Shown here piece by piece: positions 1-6,331 of a stretch of DNA of 9,617 bases. Within the stretch, counting starts at the first letter, position 1; every line of letters starts with the position of its first letter. The stretch is from Bdellovibrio sp. (GTDB taxonomy: Bacteria > Bdellovibrionota > Bdellovibrionia > Bdellovibrionales > Bdellovibrionaceae). The notes beneath the pieces were generated by a model that saw only the letters and a program-made list of their open reading frames with translations, did no database searches and was not told where the DNA came from. Location: NCBI GenBank assembly GCA_003176075.1, contig PSRN01000185.1, positions 1-9,617 of the forward strand, read 5' to 3'. Made by a program: the position numbers and the translations under genes.

Positions 1-491
1 GCCCTTGACCCTGGTTGAGGGCAGCGATGGCAAAACCTATTGGCTTCAGCAAGATTTTAAGATCGAGCCTTGAACTTTGCCAGCACCTGATCTCTTTTTC
101 CCATGTCAAAAATCGAAACCTCTGGGAATTTGGTAGAAAAACTCTACGCGATTATTCGTTAGTTTTATTGCATTGTTTTCTCTTCTTTGTCAAAAAAAGG
201 GCCAGGACTGAAGATGATTTCTTCTTTTGAAGTTTCCCACTTTAAGAGAAAGAACATTCCGAATTTCCTCTCTTCGGTTTTTTAAAACCATGCAAATACC
301 CCCCCATTTTCGATGAAAATCCACCTCTCCGCCTTATCCCCCACCCCTCCGCCACCTCATTACATCATCTTCCGGAAAGACTTGCCAAGTCCTTGTCACT
401 GCACGCGATCATCTAACGGGCTTACTAGAGCATATCCCAAAAGGTCCCCTTCTTGCTGGTAATCAAAGAACTGATACATTCTATATTTATC
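1..491. other. No gene recognised; AT-rich then C-rich intergenic stretch
   Basis: I see no convincing coding region here. A plus-strand open frame at 15-230 has no ribosome-binding site and an implausible Phe/Leu-rich composition. A minus-strand frame (TTG at 109-107, AGAGG nine bases upstream) runs off the left edge for 36 codons and matches nothing I recognise. Bases 296-357 are almost devoid of G on the plus strand, so the minus strand is G-rich there. A small perfect inverted repeat, ATTTTC-GAT-GAAAAT, lies at 306-320. The rest appears to be spacer upstream of the toxin-antitoxin promoter. Confidence 0.5.
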
Positions 492-520
492 TTGATATAT
501 GACAATATTTGTCATACTAT
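492..520 (+). promoter_or_regulatory. Sigma70-like promoter of the toxin-antitoxin operon
   Basis: A -35 element TTGATA (492-497) and a -10 element TACTAT (515-520) are separated by exactly 17 bases. Transcription would be expected to start near 526-528, only a few bases before the toxin ATG at 531. This fits the lack of a usable Shine-Dalgarno sequence in front of that ATG and suggests a leaderless or nearly leaderless message. The elements are read from sequence; the start site is inferred. Confidence 0.6.
498..516. promoter_or_regulatory. Palindromic operator in the toxin-antitoxin promoter spacer
   Basis: TATGACAA-TAT-TTGTCATA is a perfect inverted repeat with 8-bp arms and a 3-base centre. 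It fills the spacer between the -35 and -10 elements and overlaps the first two bases of the -10. Antitoxins with an XRE-type helix-turn-helix, as encoded at 769-1140, commonly repress their own operon by binding such palindromes. Binding here would block RNA polymerase directly. The palindrome is seen; its use as the antitoxin operator is inferred from family behaviour. Confidence 0.65.
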
Positions 521-530
521 TATTACTAGG

Positions 531-800
531 ATGAGTTGGATTGTTCAAGTCAAAAAGAAGGTGGGCAAAGATCTTAAAAAGCTTCCGAAGAATATTCGGG
601 AAGTTTTGGAGGCACCATTGGCTGACATTCGAGCGACTGGACCTGTTCGAGGTGATTGGCCAAACTATTCCAAGTTTGCCGATGGTTCGCATCACTGCCA
701 CTTAAGTTACAGGTATGTGGCAGTTTGGACAGTCAGGGATAACGTAATTAAAATAGTGGAGGTGACTTATGCCGGCGGCCGCGAAAATGCGCCATATTGA
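531..800 (+). CDS. RelE/HigB-like type II toxin (probable mRNA interferase)
   Basis: The product is 89 aa, the usual size for a RelE/ParE-superfamily toxin. I chose the ATG at 531 because the protein then begins MSWIVQVKKK, a typical first beta strand; the in-frame extension up to 453 would run through the promoter and operator. A basic helix (residues 8-24, KKKVGKDLKKLPK) is followed by WPNYSK (43-48), the HHCHL strand (54-58) and YVAVW (62-66). The C-terminus VEVTYAGGRENAPY (76-89) supplies the Arg and terminal Tyr often used by ribosome-dependent RNA-cleaving members. The toxin comes first and the antitoxin second, as in HigBA. Its last 32 bases overlap the antitoxin start. By family it should inhibit translation when free of its partner. 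A DNA-gyrase-type ParE activity cannot be excluded from sequence. Confidence 0.85.
   Translation: MSWIVQVKKKVGKDLKKLPKNIREVLEAPLADIRATGPVRGDWPNYSKFADGSHHCHLSYRYVAVWTVRDNVIKIVEVTYAGGRENAPY
758..764 (+). promoter_or_regulatory. Ribosome-binding site of the antitoxin, inside the toxin gene
   Basis: GGAGGTG lies four bases before the ATG at 769 (six from the GGAGG core). This near-perfect Shine-Dalgarno decides the antitoxin start at 769 rather than the internal ATG at 787. It contrasts with the toxin, which has no such site. The antitoxin is therefore likely translated more strongly than the toxin from the same message. Confidence 0.75.
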
Positions 801-1140
801 AATTTCGATTCGTAGTGGTGCCAAAAGAAAAATTTTCCTCGTTTCTGAAGAAAAGGCTCACGCTATTGAGACATTACTGCAAAATGACCCCGATGATACC
901 AATGACTTGGTAGATGTTGGTGAAATTTTCCCCAAGCTGAACGATCCTTCAAAGCTTCCTGCCATTACCTTTCGAGGGATTCGTGCAAAGACGGGTCTGA
1001 CTCAAAAAGGGGTTGCCGAGCGCCTTGGCATCACACAGGCCGAAGTTTCAAAAATTGAAAGCGGCAAGCGCTCTATCGGCAAAGCCCTGGCAAAAAAAAT
1101 CGAAAAGGAATTTAAGATCGACTACCGTCGATTTCTTTAG
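769..1140 (+). CDS. XRE-family antitoxin of the RelE/HigB-like pair
   Basis: This 123-aa protein is the likely partner of the toxin encoded just upstream, with which it overlaps by 32 bases in another frame. Residues 7-50 form an N-terminal part (MRHIEISIRSG onward) that may contact the toxin. Residues 66-118 form a helix-turn-helix of the Cro/C1 (XRE) type, with the typical pattern LTQKGVAERLGITQAEVSKIESGKR. It should neutralise the toxin and, by family behaviour, repress the promoter by binding the palindrome at 498-516. The start is fixed by the strong GGAGGTG site at 758-764. The frame stays open for 52 codons beyond the TAG at 1138-1140, which I treat as chance. Confidence 0.87.
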   Translation: MPAAAKMRHIEISIRSGAKRKIFLVSEEKAHAIETLLQNDPDDTNDLVDVGEIFPKLNDPSKLPAITFRGIRAKTGLTQKGVAERLGITQAEVSKIESGKRSIGKALAKKIEKEFKIDYRRFL

Positions 1141-1158
1141 TTCTTTAATCAGAGTCAA

Positions 1159-1299
1159 GTGGCCGAAAAAATAGTACGAAAAAGATATTTTCTTTTTGGT
1201 CGAGAGGTCACGGTGGAAAATGTTAAATTGATTCCCATCGATGAATATCTAGAGACAATTTCGGGAGCGAGACTCATCGTTTCTGGATCCTTTTACTGA
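1159..1299 (+). other. Possible small open frame, 46 codons, unknown
   Basis: A GTG at 1159 opens a 46-codon frame with a mixed, protein-like composition (for example ENVKLIPIDEYLETI in its middle part). It lies in the same frame as the antitoxin and directly follows its stop. No Shine-Dalgarno precedes the GTG and I recognise no family. It may be a decayed gene fragment between the two toxin-antitoxin loci, or chance. A 7-bp A/T-rich hairpin (1179-1197) lies within it. Confidence 0.15.
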
Positions 1300-1317
1300 T
1301 TCAGCCTCCATATCTAT

Positions 1318-1404
1318 ATGGCAAAATGGCTTGTGGAGTTTGAATGGGACCTAGCCAAAGAGCAGGCGAACATCAGAAAGCACGGGCAAGTGATTCTAAG
1401 ATAG
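1318..1404 (+). pseudogene. brnT: BrnT-family toxin, N-terminal remnant
   Basis: The ATG at 1318 opens a 28-codon frame ending at TAG 1402-1404. Residues 8-23 (FEWDLAKEQANIRKHG) match the conserved N-terminus of BrnT toxins, whose usual form is F-E-W-D-x-x-K-x-x-x-N-x-x-K-H-G-V. An intact BrnT has roughly 90 residues. Here the match stops right after KHG, and no continuation is visible in the other frames before the antitoxin-like gene begins 20 bases later. This indicates an internal deletion that removed the toxin body, not a simple frameshift. No ribosome-binding site precedes it. The identification rests on one motif, but that motif is characteristic. Confidence 0.7.
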
Positions 1405-1424
1405 ATGTTAAGGGTACTAAGGCC

Positions 1425-1649
1425 ATGCGTAAAATGATGGCCAAGGCCAAGAAAATCAAGATCACGATCAGTGTCTATGAGGACCTGCTTGTCGAGCTAC
1501 GCAAAATGGCTGAATCCACTGGTACGCCCTACCAGTCCCTTTTGAATAAACTCCTCAAGGATGCAATTATGCTTAAAAAATCCGAAGGCACTCGGTTAGA
1601 CTGGCTGGAGCGCGAACTGGAACGACTGAAGAAGAAATTATCGGCATGA
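1425..1649 (+). CDS. Ribbon-helix-helix (CopG/BrnA-like) antitoxin, probably orphan
   Basis: This 74-aa basic protein has the layout of a ribbon-helix-helix DNA-binding antitoxin. The strand KKIKITISVYEDLL (about residues 9-22) is followed by two helices, LVELRKMAESTG and PYQSLLNKLLKDAI. The stretch TPYQSLLNKLL is typical of BrnA/CopG-type antitoxins. The C-terminal 25 residues (SEGTRLDWLERELERLKKK) form a charged amphipathic helix. I chose ATG 1425, which has AAGGG ten bases upstream; in-frame ATGs at 1434 and 1437 are alternatives, and the frame is open back to 1344 with no support. It directly follows the BrnT remnant, the usual brnT-brnA order. It probably survived the loss of its toxin and may still bind DNA. 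Confidence 0.72.
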   Translation: MRKMMAKAKKIKITISVYEDLLVELRKMAESTGTPYQSLLNKLLKDAIMLKKSEGTRLDWLERELERLKKKLSA

Positions 1650-1678
1650 GAAGACATCGCTTGCCGGAGGGACACGTT

Positions 1679-2635
1679 CTAGCGACCGTACGCACGGTTC
1701 AGCCGATCCACATCCATGGCACTCAGGCGCCGGCCGGGCATGATGCTTCGCCCTTGGATGACCGACTCCATGGTTGAATGTCCAGGTTTGGCGAACATCG
1801 AAACCGGGTAAAGCATCAACGATCCATAATCAAAGGGCGCAAGGCCGCTGACTTTCATGAATGGCTCGGTCAATTTGTCAAATTGGCTGCGGTGATTCTC
1901 CTCGATGGAATCAAAGTCGACGCGAAGGTAAGTATCCCTGTCCACGCGGTTTTGTTCATGGACGAACCCCAAGGCATGAAGGATTTCATGAGCCACCTCA
2001 GTGGGTCCGCATTCGGGGTTGAGCCAAATTGGCTGATTCCCGCCGATCCAGCCCACGTAGGACTTGCAGATGCCCTTGGTCTCTTCGAAGACAATGGAGT
2101 CCCTTTCGTTGGTCAAGGGAACAAAATGAACCGCGGTTCCGTCAAAAAACTTCAGGGCCTGGACAATCCGATCCGGATTGGGCACCCCCGGTTGAATATG
2201 ATAGGCGATTTCCGAGGTCGGCCAAAGATGGAGTTCCGGGACGACGGCTTGCCCAGTGGCACCGGCGTTCGGGTCAGTCGGCCGGCCGATGACCACGTCG
2301 CCTTGTACTACCGCCAGGCCGTCGTCGAGAACGTAAGGAAGGATAAGTTCGCCGGGCTCTTTGTTTTCTTTGTCGCGGGCTGTGGTTCGCGACTGCACTG
2401 GAGAGTTTTTCGCTTGCCGCTTGTCGACGAACTCGGCCTCACTGGGTGGGCCCTTTGCCACGGGGGCCTTGGGGTGATCGGGGGGAGCTTTGAGTGTTAT
2501 TCGGGAGGCAGGCTTAAATTGCGATTCAGCAGGCGGTTGCGGGGATGGCGAGGGTTCGTTGAACCACTCCCGCACGTTCAGGAGGACAACCGCCACCAGT
2601 GCGAGACCTAGCAGCCAGGTCAGCGTTTGCTTCAA
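1679..2635 (-). CDS. Membrane-anchored astacin-like (M12A) zinc metalloprotease
   Basis: The product is 318 aa. Residues 5-20 are a hydrophobic signal or signal-anchor segment without a lipobox cysteine. A Pro-rich and charged linker (about 26-95) follows, then a short pro-region and the catalytic domain (about 133-318). The zinc site HEILHALGFVHEQNRVDRD (216-234) is the full astacin signature, with His216, His220 and His226 as ligands and Glu217 as the catalytic base. The Met-turn is S-L-M-L-Y (272-276), with Tyr276 as the expected fifth ligand. Cys190 and Cys209 fit the conserved disulfide flanking the active-site strand. QGD at 111-113 resembles the aspartate-switch FxGD motif of astacin propeptides, suggesting a latent zymogen. 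The TTG start overlaps the stop of the upstream zinc-ribbon gene by four bases (TTGA), implying translational coupling. It is probably exported by the Sec route and acts outside the inner membrane; its substrate is unknown. Confidence 0.9.
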   Translation of the reverse strand: MKQTLTWLLGLALVAVVLLNVREWFNEPSPSPQPPAESQFKPASRITLKAPPDHPKAPVAKGPPSEAEFVDKRQAKNSPVQSRTTARDKENKEPGELILPYVLDDGLAVVQGDVVIGRPTDPNAGATGQAVVPELHLWPTSEIAYHIQPGVPNPDRIVQALKFFDGTAVHFVPLTNERDSIVFEETKGICKSYVGWIGGNQPIWLNPECGPTEVAHEILHALGFVHEQNRVDRDTYLRVDFDSIEENHRSQFDKLTEPFMKVSGLAPFDYGSLMLYPVSMFAKPGHSTMESVIQGRSIMPGRRLSAMDVDRLNRAYGR

Positions 2636-3501
2636 GTTGGCGCCCCATCTTCTCCCCTTGCTTGTCTTGTTTGTCTTGATTGATCGGCTCCGGCGTCGCC
2701 ACCGGCATCGCCACCGCCACTGCCACTGCCACCGTCCGATTGAAAAATGCTTTGCTTCCAGCGGAAGCGCACGGACTCATCCCGCAAGCGCGTCGCCAGA
2801 ACGTGAGTGCGGACTGGATTGAGATCATGAAGTTCGAGAACTCCACCTTTGATCGTCGGTATGACGTCTTTGAGGTGGATGTTCAGGCGAATATCCGAAA
2901 GAACGTCAAGGACCTTGGCTCGGATATCCGCCGAGTCAATGCCTTCGATGCGCAAACTATAAACGATGGGCGAATCATCAAGCTCGCCGGAGTTGGCGAA
3001 GGCCAGTACATCGCTGAATTCAAGCTTTTCTGGCGCGGGAGGAAGAGTTTTTTCGGAGGCACCGACTTGGGCTTCATCTGAAATCTCGAATCGCGTTTGC
3101 GATATTTCCTGGGGCGGTTCCGAATTCTCGAGAAGCTTTTGTGACAAATCAAGGGTCCCTACCGATAAGTCGGGTTGTTCATCTGTCAATTCGAAATACT
3201 CCCCTTGCGGCTCAAGATTTCCCCCTGGTGAGTCGATGGGTGAATCCGAACGAGGTGAATCCAAACCCGATGAATTCAAACCCGCGGATTCCAAGCCCGC
3301 GGATTCCAAACCAACAGATTCCAAGTCCGAAGACTCCAGATTAGCGGAATCTTCTATCTTGTCCGTTCCTTCCTGAGCTGATTCGTCTTGAATGACATTG
3401 CCGTCGAAATCGACGGAGAAAACCGCGCCACAATTCGCGCAATGGACGATGCCGAAATCCTGAATCACCGGATTTTGGCACTTGGGACAATAAACGGTCA
3501 C
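2632..3501 (-). CDS. Zinc-ribbon protein with repeat-built acidic linker, function unknown
   Basis: I do not recognise this 289-aa protein as a named family. It begins with a zinc ribbon, C-P-K-C at 5-8 and C-A-N-C at 21-24. An acidic Ser/Leu/Glu-rich linker follows, in which residues 52-83 are five-residue repeats of the type S-x-G-L-E. A compact-looking domain occupies about 159-253 and contains alternating strand- and helix-like stretches (SPIVYSLRIEGI, IRAKVLDVLSDIRL). The C-terminus is Gly/Asp-rich and low complexity. No signal peptide or membrane segment is seen, so it is probably cytoplasmic. The start is GTG; a stop lies in frame three codons upstream. The gene is 85 bases downstream of secA and overlaps the protease start by four bases. 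Coupling to the protease suggests a shared role, but nothing in the sequence defines it. Confidence 0.8.
   Translation of the reverse strand: MTVYCPKCQNPVIQDFGIVHCANCGAVFSVDFDGNVIQDESAQEGTDKIEDSANLESSDLESVGLESAGLESAGLNSSGLDSPRSDSPIDSPGGNLEPQGEYFELTDEQPDLSVGTLDLSQKLLENSEPPQEISQTRFEISDEAQVGASEKTLPPAPEKLEFSDVLAFANSGELDDSPIVYSLRIEGIDSADIRAKVLDVLSDIRLNIHLKDVIPTIKGGVLELHDLNPVRTHVLATRLRDESVRFRWKQSIFQSDGGSGSGGGDAGGDAGADQSRQTRQARGEDGAPT
3253..3348 (-). repeat. 15-bp in-frame tandem repeats in the zinc-ribbon gene
   Basis: On the plus strand, variants of GATTCCAAGCCCGCG recur every 15 bases through this stretch, about six recognisable copies with the outer ones more diverged. They encode the pentapeptides SANLE, SSDLE, SVGLE, SAGLE, SAGLN and SSGLD. 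Because the unit is a multiple of three, copy number can change without breaking the frame. The near-identical inner copies point to recent slippage or unequal exchange. Confidence 0.8.
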
Positions 3502-3536
3502 TGAGGTTCACTCGCACTTCGATGCATTGTTGCTCC

Positions 3537-3560
3537 CAATCGATCGAACAATCGATCGAA
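3537..3560. repeat. 12-bp perfect tandem duplication forming a hairpin between secA and the next gene
   Basis: CAATCGATCGAA occurs twice with no gap (3537-3548 and 3549-3560). Because the unit is largely self-complementary, bases 3540-3559 also form a hairpin with an 8-bp stem (TCGATCGA) and a 4-base loop. It lies in the 85-base gap downstream of secA on the minus strand. No T-run follows it, so it is not a standard intrinsic terminator. It could be an mRNA processing or stability element. Confidence 0.6.
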
Positions 3561-3586
3561 AAGTCGTGGCAGCACCGGCTCTTTCT

Positions 3587-6298
3587 TCACCGGCGCTTTC
3601 TTTCCATTTGCCGACGTTGCGCTCGGTTGAGTCGGGGCCCTTCATCCGACGATGCGGGCGGTCTGGCGCTTGTTCGAATGCGTTGGCGTCCTGCCGCGGC
3701 GGCATTGCCCGCGCCTTCCCCTCGTGATCCGGTCGCAAGAGCCGGCGATGAAACGGCTCCGCCCGCCAGGGCCTCGTCGCCTCCTTGAAAGGACATGTCC
3801 GCAAAGTCCGGCTTTTCCAACATATCCTCGAAGCGGCGGGCTTGGTCTGGCGAAACAATCTGAACTTTCAACAATTTTTCGATGCATTCGGATTTGATGG
3901 CGCCATTGAGAGCTTCGAAGGCTGCGAAAGCTTCCTTCTTGTATTCAATCACGGGATCCCGCTGGGCGTACCCGCGCAAGTTGATTCCTTCCTTCAGGCG
4001 GTCAATTCGCAAAAGATGCTCTTTCCAGCGCTGATCGATCGCTTGCAGCAACACCATCTTTTGAATTTGTGGAAAATATTCGCCGAGATTTTGCTTCTGT
4101 CGGTCGAAGGTATCCTTGACGGCTTTGCTCACGACCTGGGTGATGATTTGCTCGTCAATATGCGGAAGACTTTGAAAGTCGATGTTCAGGCCGAACTGGT
4201 GCTGCAAAGCCACGTTCAAGCCGTCCAATTTCCATTCTTCCTTTTTCACGTTCGAGGGAACATGGCTGTCCAGTGTGGCGGAAACGAGATCGCCCAGCAT
4301 ATCGAGGTAGGATCTTTCCACGTCTTGATTTTCCAGAACCTTCCGCCGCATCCCATAGATGATGTGCCGTTGCTGGTTCATCACGTCGTCATAGTCTAAA
4401 AGATGCTTGCGAATATCAAAATGGTGGCCTTCAACTTTTCTTTGCGCCCCTTCAATTGACCGTGTGACCATGCGCGCTTCAATGGGCTCATCATCGGGGA
4501 CTTTGAGGCGGTCCATGATCCTTTGGATCATTTCGCCGTTAAAAATACGCATCAGGTTGTCTTCCAGGGACAGGTAAAAGCGGGATTCACCCGGGTCCCC
4601 TTGCCGGCCGGAACGACCCCGCAGCTGATTGTCGATCCGCCGCGATTCGTGGCGTTCGGTACCAACAATATAGAGACCTCCGGCATCAATAACGTCTTTC
4701 TTTTCGCTCTCCGAGATTTTTTTGAACTTCTGTAAGGCAGCTTCGTACTCCGCCCCCTCTTCGTTACCCGCCGCCTCCTTGCGCGCCAGCATTTCGGGGT
4801 TTCCTCCCAGGACAATATCGGTTCCACGGCCAGCCATGTTGGTGGCGATGGTGACTGCCCCTTTACGGCCGGCCTGGGCGACGATCTCGGCTTCCCGCTC
4901 GTGATGTTTCGCGTTCAAGACTTCGTGCCGAATCTCTTCACGCTTGAGAAATTGTGAAAGCGTTTCGGATTTTTCAATGGATACGGTGCCCACCAGGATG
5001 GGTTGCCCTTTTTCGTACCGGTCTTTGATATCCTTGGCGATGGCGGTGAACTTGGCCTTTTCGGTCTTATAAACCACGTCATTGTGGTCGCTGCGCCGAA
5101 TGGGCTTATTCGTCGGGATGACCGAGACGTCCAAGTTGTAAATCTTTTTAAATTCCACCGCTTCAGTGTCGGCGGTTCCGGTCATGCCGGCCAATTTCTT
5201 GTACATGCGAAAGTAGTTCTGAAAAGTGATGGTGGCGAGAGTTTGATTTTCAGAACGAACTTCAACCCCCTCTTTGGCTTCAATGGCTTGATGAAGGCCG
5301 TCGCTCCACCGCCGTCCAGGCATCAGCCTGCCGGTGAATTCGTCGACGATGACCACTTCCCCGTCCTTGATCATGTACTCCACGTCGCGACGGTAAAGAT
5401 GATGGGCTTTAAGTCCCTGGTAAATGTGATGAAGGAGTTCAATGTGCTGGGGATCGTAAAGATTGTCGATCTTAAGCAGTTCCTCGACCTTGCCATTCCC
5501 GGCATCCGTCAATGAAGCCGTTTTTGATTTTTCCTCCATCGTGAAATGAACATCCCGTTGCAAGTGGGGGATCACTTTGTCGACGATGTAATATTTATCG
5601 GTGGAGGCTTCCGCCGGGCCTGAGATAATCAGTGGCGTCCTGGCCTCGTCAATCAGGATCGAGTCACATTCATCAACGATGCAAAAGTTGAGGGGCCGTT
5701 GGACCATGTCTTCGATATCAAATTTCATGTTGTCGCGAAGGTAGTCGAAGCCAAACTCGTTGTTGGTGCCGTAGGTGATGTCTGAACCATAGGAGACCTT
5801 TCGCTCTTCATCGGTCAACTCGTGTACGATGATACCCACGGAAAGTCCAAGCCAGTGGTAGAGTCGGCCCATCCATTCGGCGTCCCGCTTGGCCAAGTAA
5901 TCATTGACGGTGACCAAATGAACGCCCTTGCCGCTCAAAGCGTTTAAATAAATGGGCAATGTCGCAACCAGAGTTTTTCCTTCACCGGTTCTCATCTCAG
6001 CGATCTGGCCGCGATGAAGAATAATTCCGCCGATCAACTGGACGTCATAATGCCGCATGCCGAGGACGCGGCGGGAGGCTTCACGGCAAACCGCAAAAGC
6101 CTCTGGCATAATATCGTCGAGGCTTTCCCCTTTGCTCACTCGTTCCTTGAACGAAGGTGTTTTGGCTTTGAGTTCGTCATCACTCAATGCCGAAATCCCG
6201 GCTTCGAGTTCATTGATCTGTTGGATCAATGGGCGAAGCCTTTTCATTTCACGCTCATGTTTCGTGCCGAAGACCGCTTTAAGAACTGTTTGAATCAT
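3587..6298 (-). CDS. secA: Protein translocase ATPase SecA
   Basis: This 903-aa protein is full-length SecA, the cytoplasmic motor that drives preproteins through SecYEG using ATP. Walker A is TGEGKT (104-109) and Walker B is DECD (209-212), followed by SILIDEARTPLIISG. GMTGTA lies at 371-376. The second nucleotide-binding domain has TNMAGRGTDI (487-496) and the GRSGRQGDPG arginine motif (561-570). The helical scaffold and wing region includes WKEHLLRIDRLKEGINLRGYAQ (758-779). The last 75 residues are Gly/Ala/Ser-rich and end in the strongly basic RLNRAQRRQMERKRR. The usual C-terminal zinc motif (C-x-C-x8-C-H/C) that contacts SecB and lipid is absent. No clear Shine-Dalgarno precedes the ATG. 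The gene lies 33 bases after trmL, in the same direction. Confidence 0.98.
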   Translation of the reverse strand: MIQTVLKAVFGTKHEREMKRLRPLIQQINELEAGISALSDDELKAKTPSFKERVSKGESLDDIMPEAFAVCREASRRVLGMRHYDVQLIGGIILHRGQIAEMRTGEGKTLVATLPIYLNALSGKGVHLVTVNDYLAKRDAEWMGRLYHWLGLSVGIIVHELTDEERKVSYGSDITYGTNNEFGFDYLRDNMKFDIEDMVQRPLNFCIVDECDSILIDEARTPLIISGPAEASTDKYYIVDKVIPHLQRDVHFTMEEKSKTASLTDAGNGKVEELLKIDNLYDPQHIELLHHIYQGLKAHHLYRRDVEYMIKDGEVVIVDEFTGRLMPGRRWSDGLHQAIEAKEGVEVRSENQTLATITFQNYFRMYKKLAGMTGTADTEAVEFKKIYNLDVSVIPTNKPIRRSDHNDVVYKTEKAKFTAIAKDIKDRYEKGQPILVGTVSIEKSETLSQFLKREEIRHEVLNAKHHEREAEIVAQAGRKGAVTIATNMAGRGTDIVLGGNPEMLARKEAAGNEEGAEYEAALQKFKKISESEKKDVIDAGGLYIVGTERHESRRIDNQLRGRSGRQGDPGESRFYLSLEDNLMRIFNGEMIQRIMDRLKVPDDEPIEARMVTRSIEGAQRKVEGHHFDIRKHLLDYDDVMNQQRHIIYGMRRKVLENQDVERSYLDMLGDLVSATLDSHVPSNVKKEEWKLDGLNVALQHQFGLNIDFQSLPHIDEQIITQVVSKAVKDTFDRQKQNLGEYFPQIQKMVLLQAIDQRWKEHLLRIDRLKEGINLRGYAQRDPVIEYKKEAFAAFEALNGAIKSECIEKLLKVQIVSPDQARRFEDMLEKPDFADMSFQGGDEALAGGAVSSPALATGSRGEGAGNAAAAGRQRIRTSARPPASSDEGPRLNRAQRRQMERKRR

Positions 6299-6331
6299 GG
6301 TGATGCAGTCTAGACGTTCGCGGTTGTGACT

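Noticed and set aside
1..109. Minus-strand open frame from TTG running off the left edge
   Set aside because: There is an AGAGG nine bases upstream, but only 36 codons are visible and nothing is recognised; too little to call a gene.
15..230. Plus-strand open frame of 71 codons
   Set aside because: No ribosome-binding site, implausible composition, no recognisable motif; ends in a run of Phe codons from a T-rich stretch.
244..285. Possible terminator: AAGAGA/TCTCTT followed by T-run
   Set aside because: Only a 6-bp A/T-rich stem with a 19-base loop, and no gene ends upstream of it.
1179..1197. Hairpin AAAAAGA/TCTTTTT after the antitoxin
   Set aside because: A/T-dominated stem with no following T-run; too weak for an intrinsic terminator.
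1778..2611. 277-codon plus-strand open frame
   Set aside because: Antisense shadow of the astacin gene, whose minus-strand reading has the full zinc signature and a signal segment.
3785..4399. 204-codon plus-strand open frame, and a similar one at 5003-5515
   Set aside because: Antisense shadows of secA; no ribosome-binding sites or domains.
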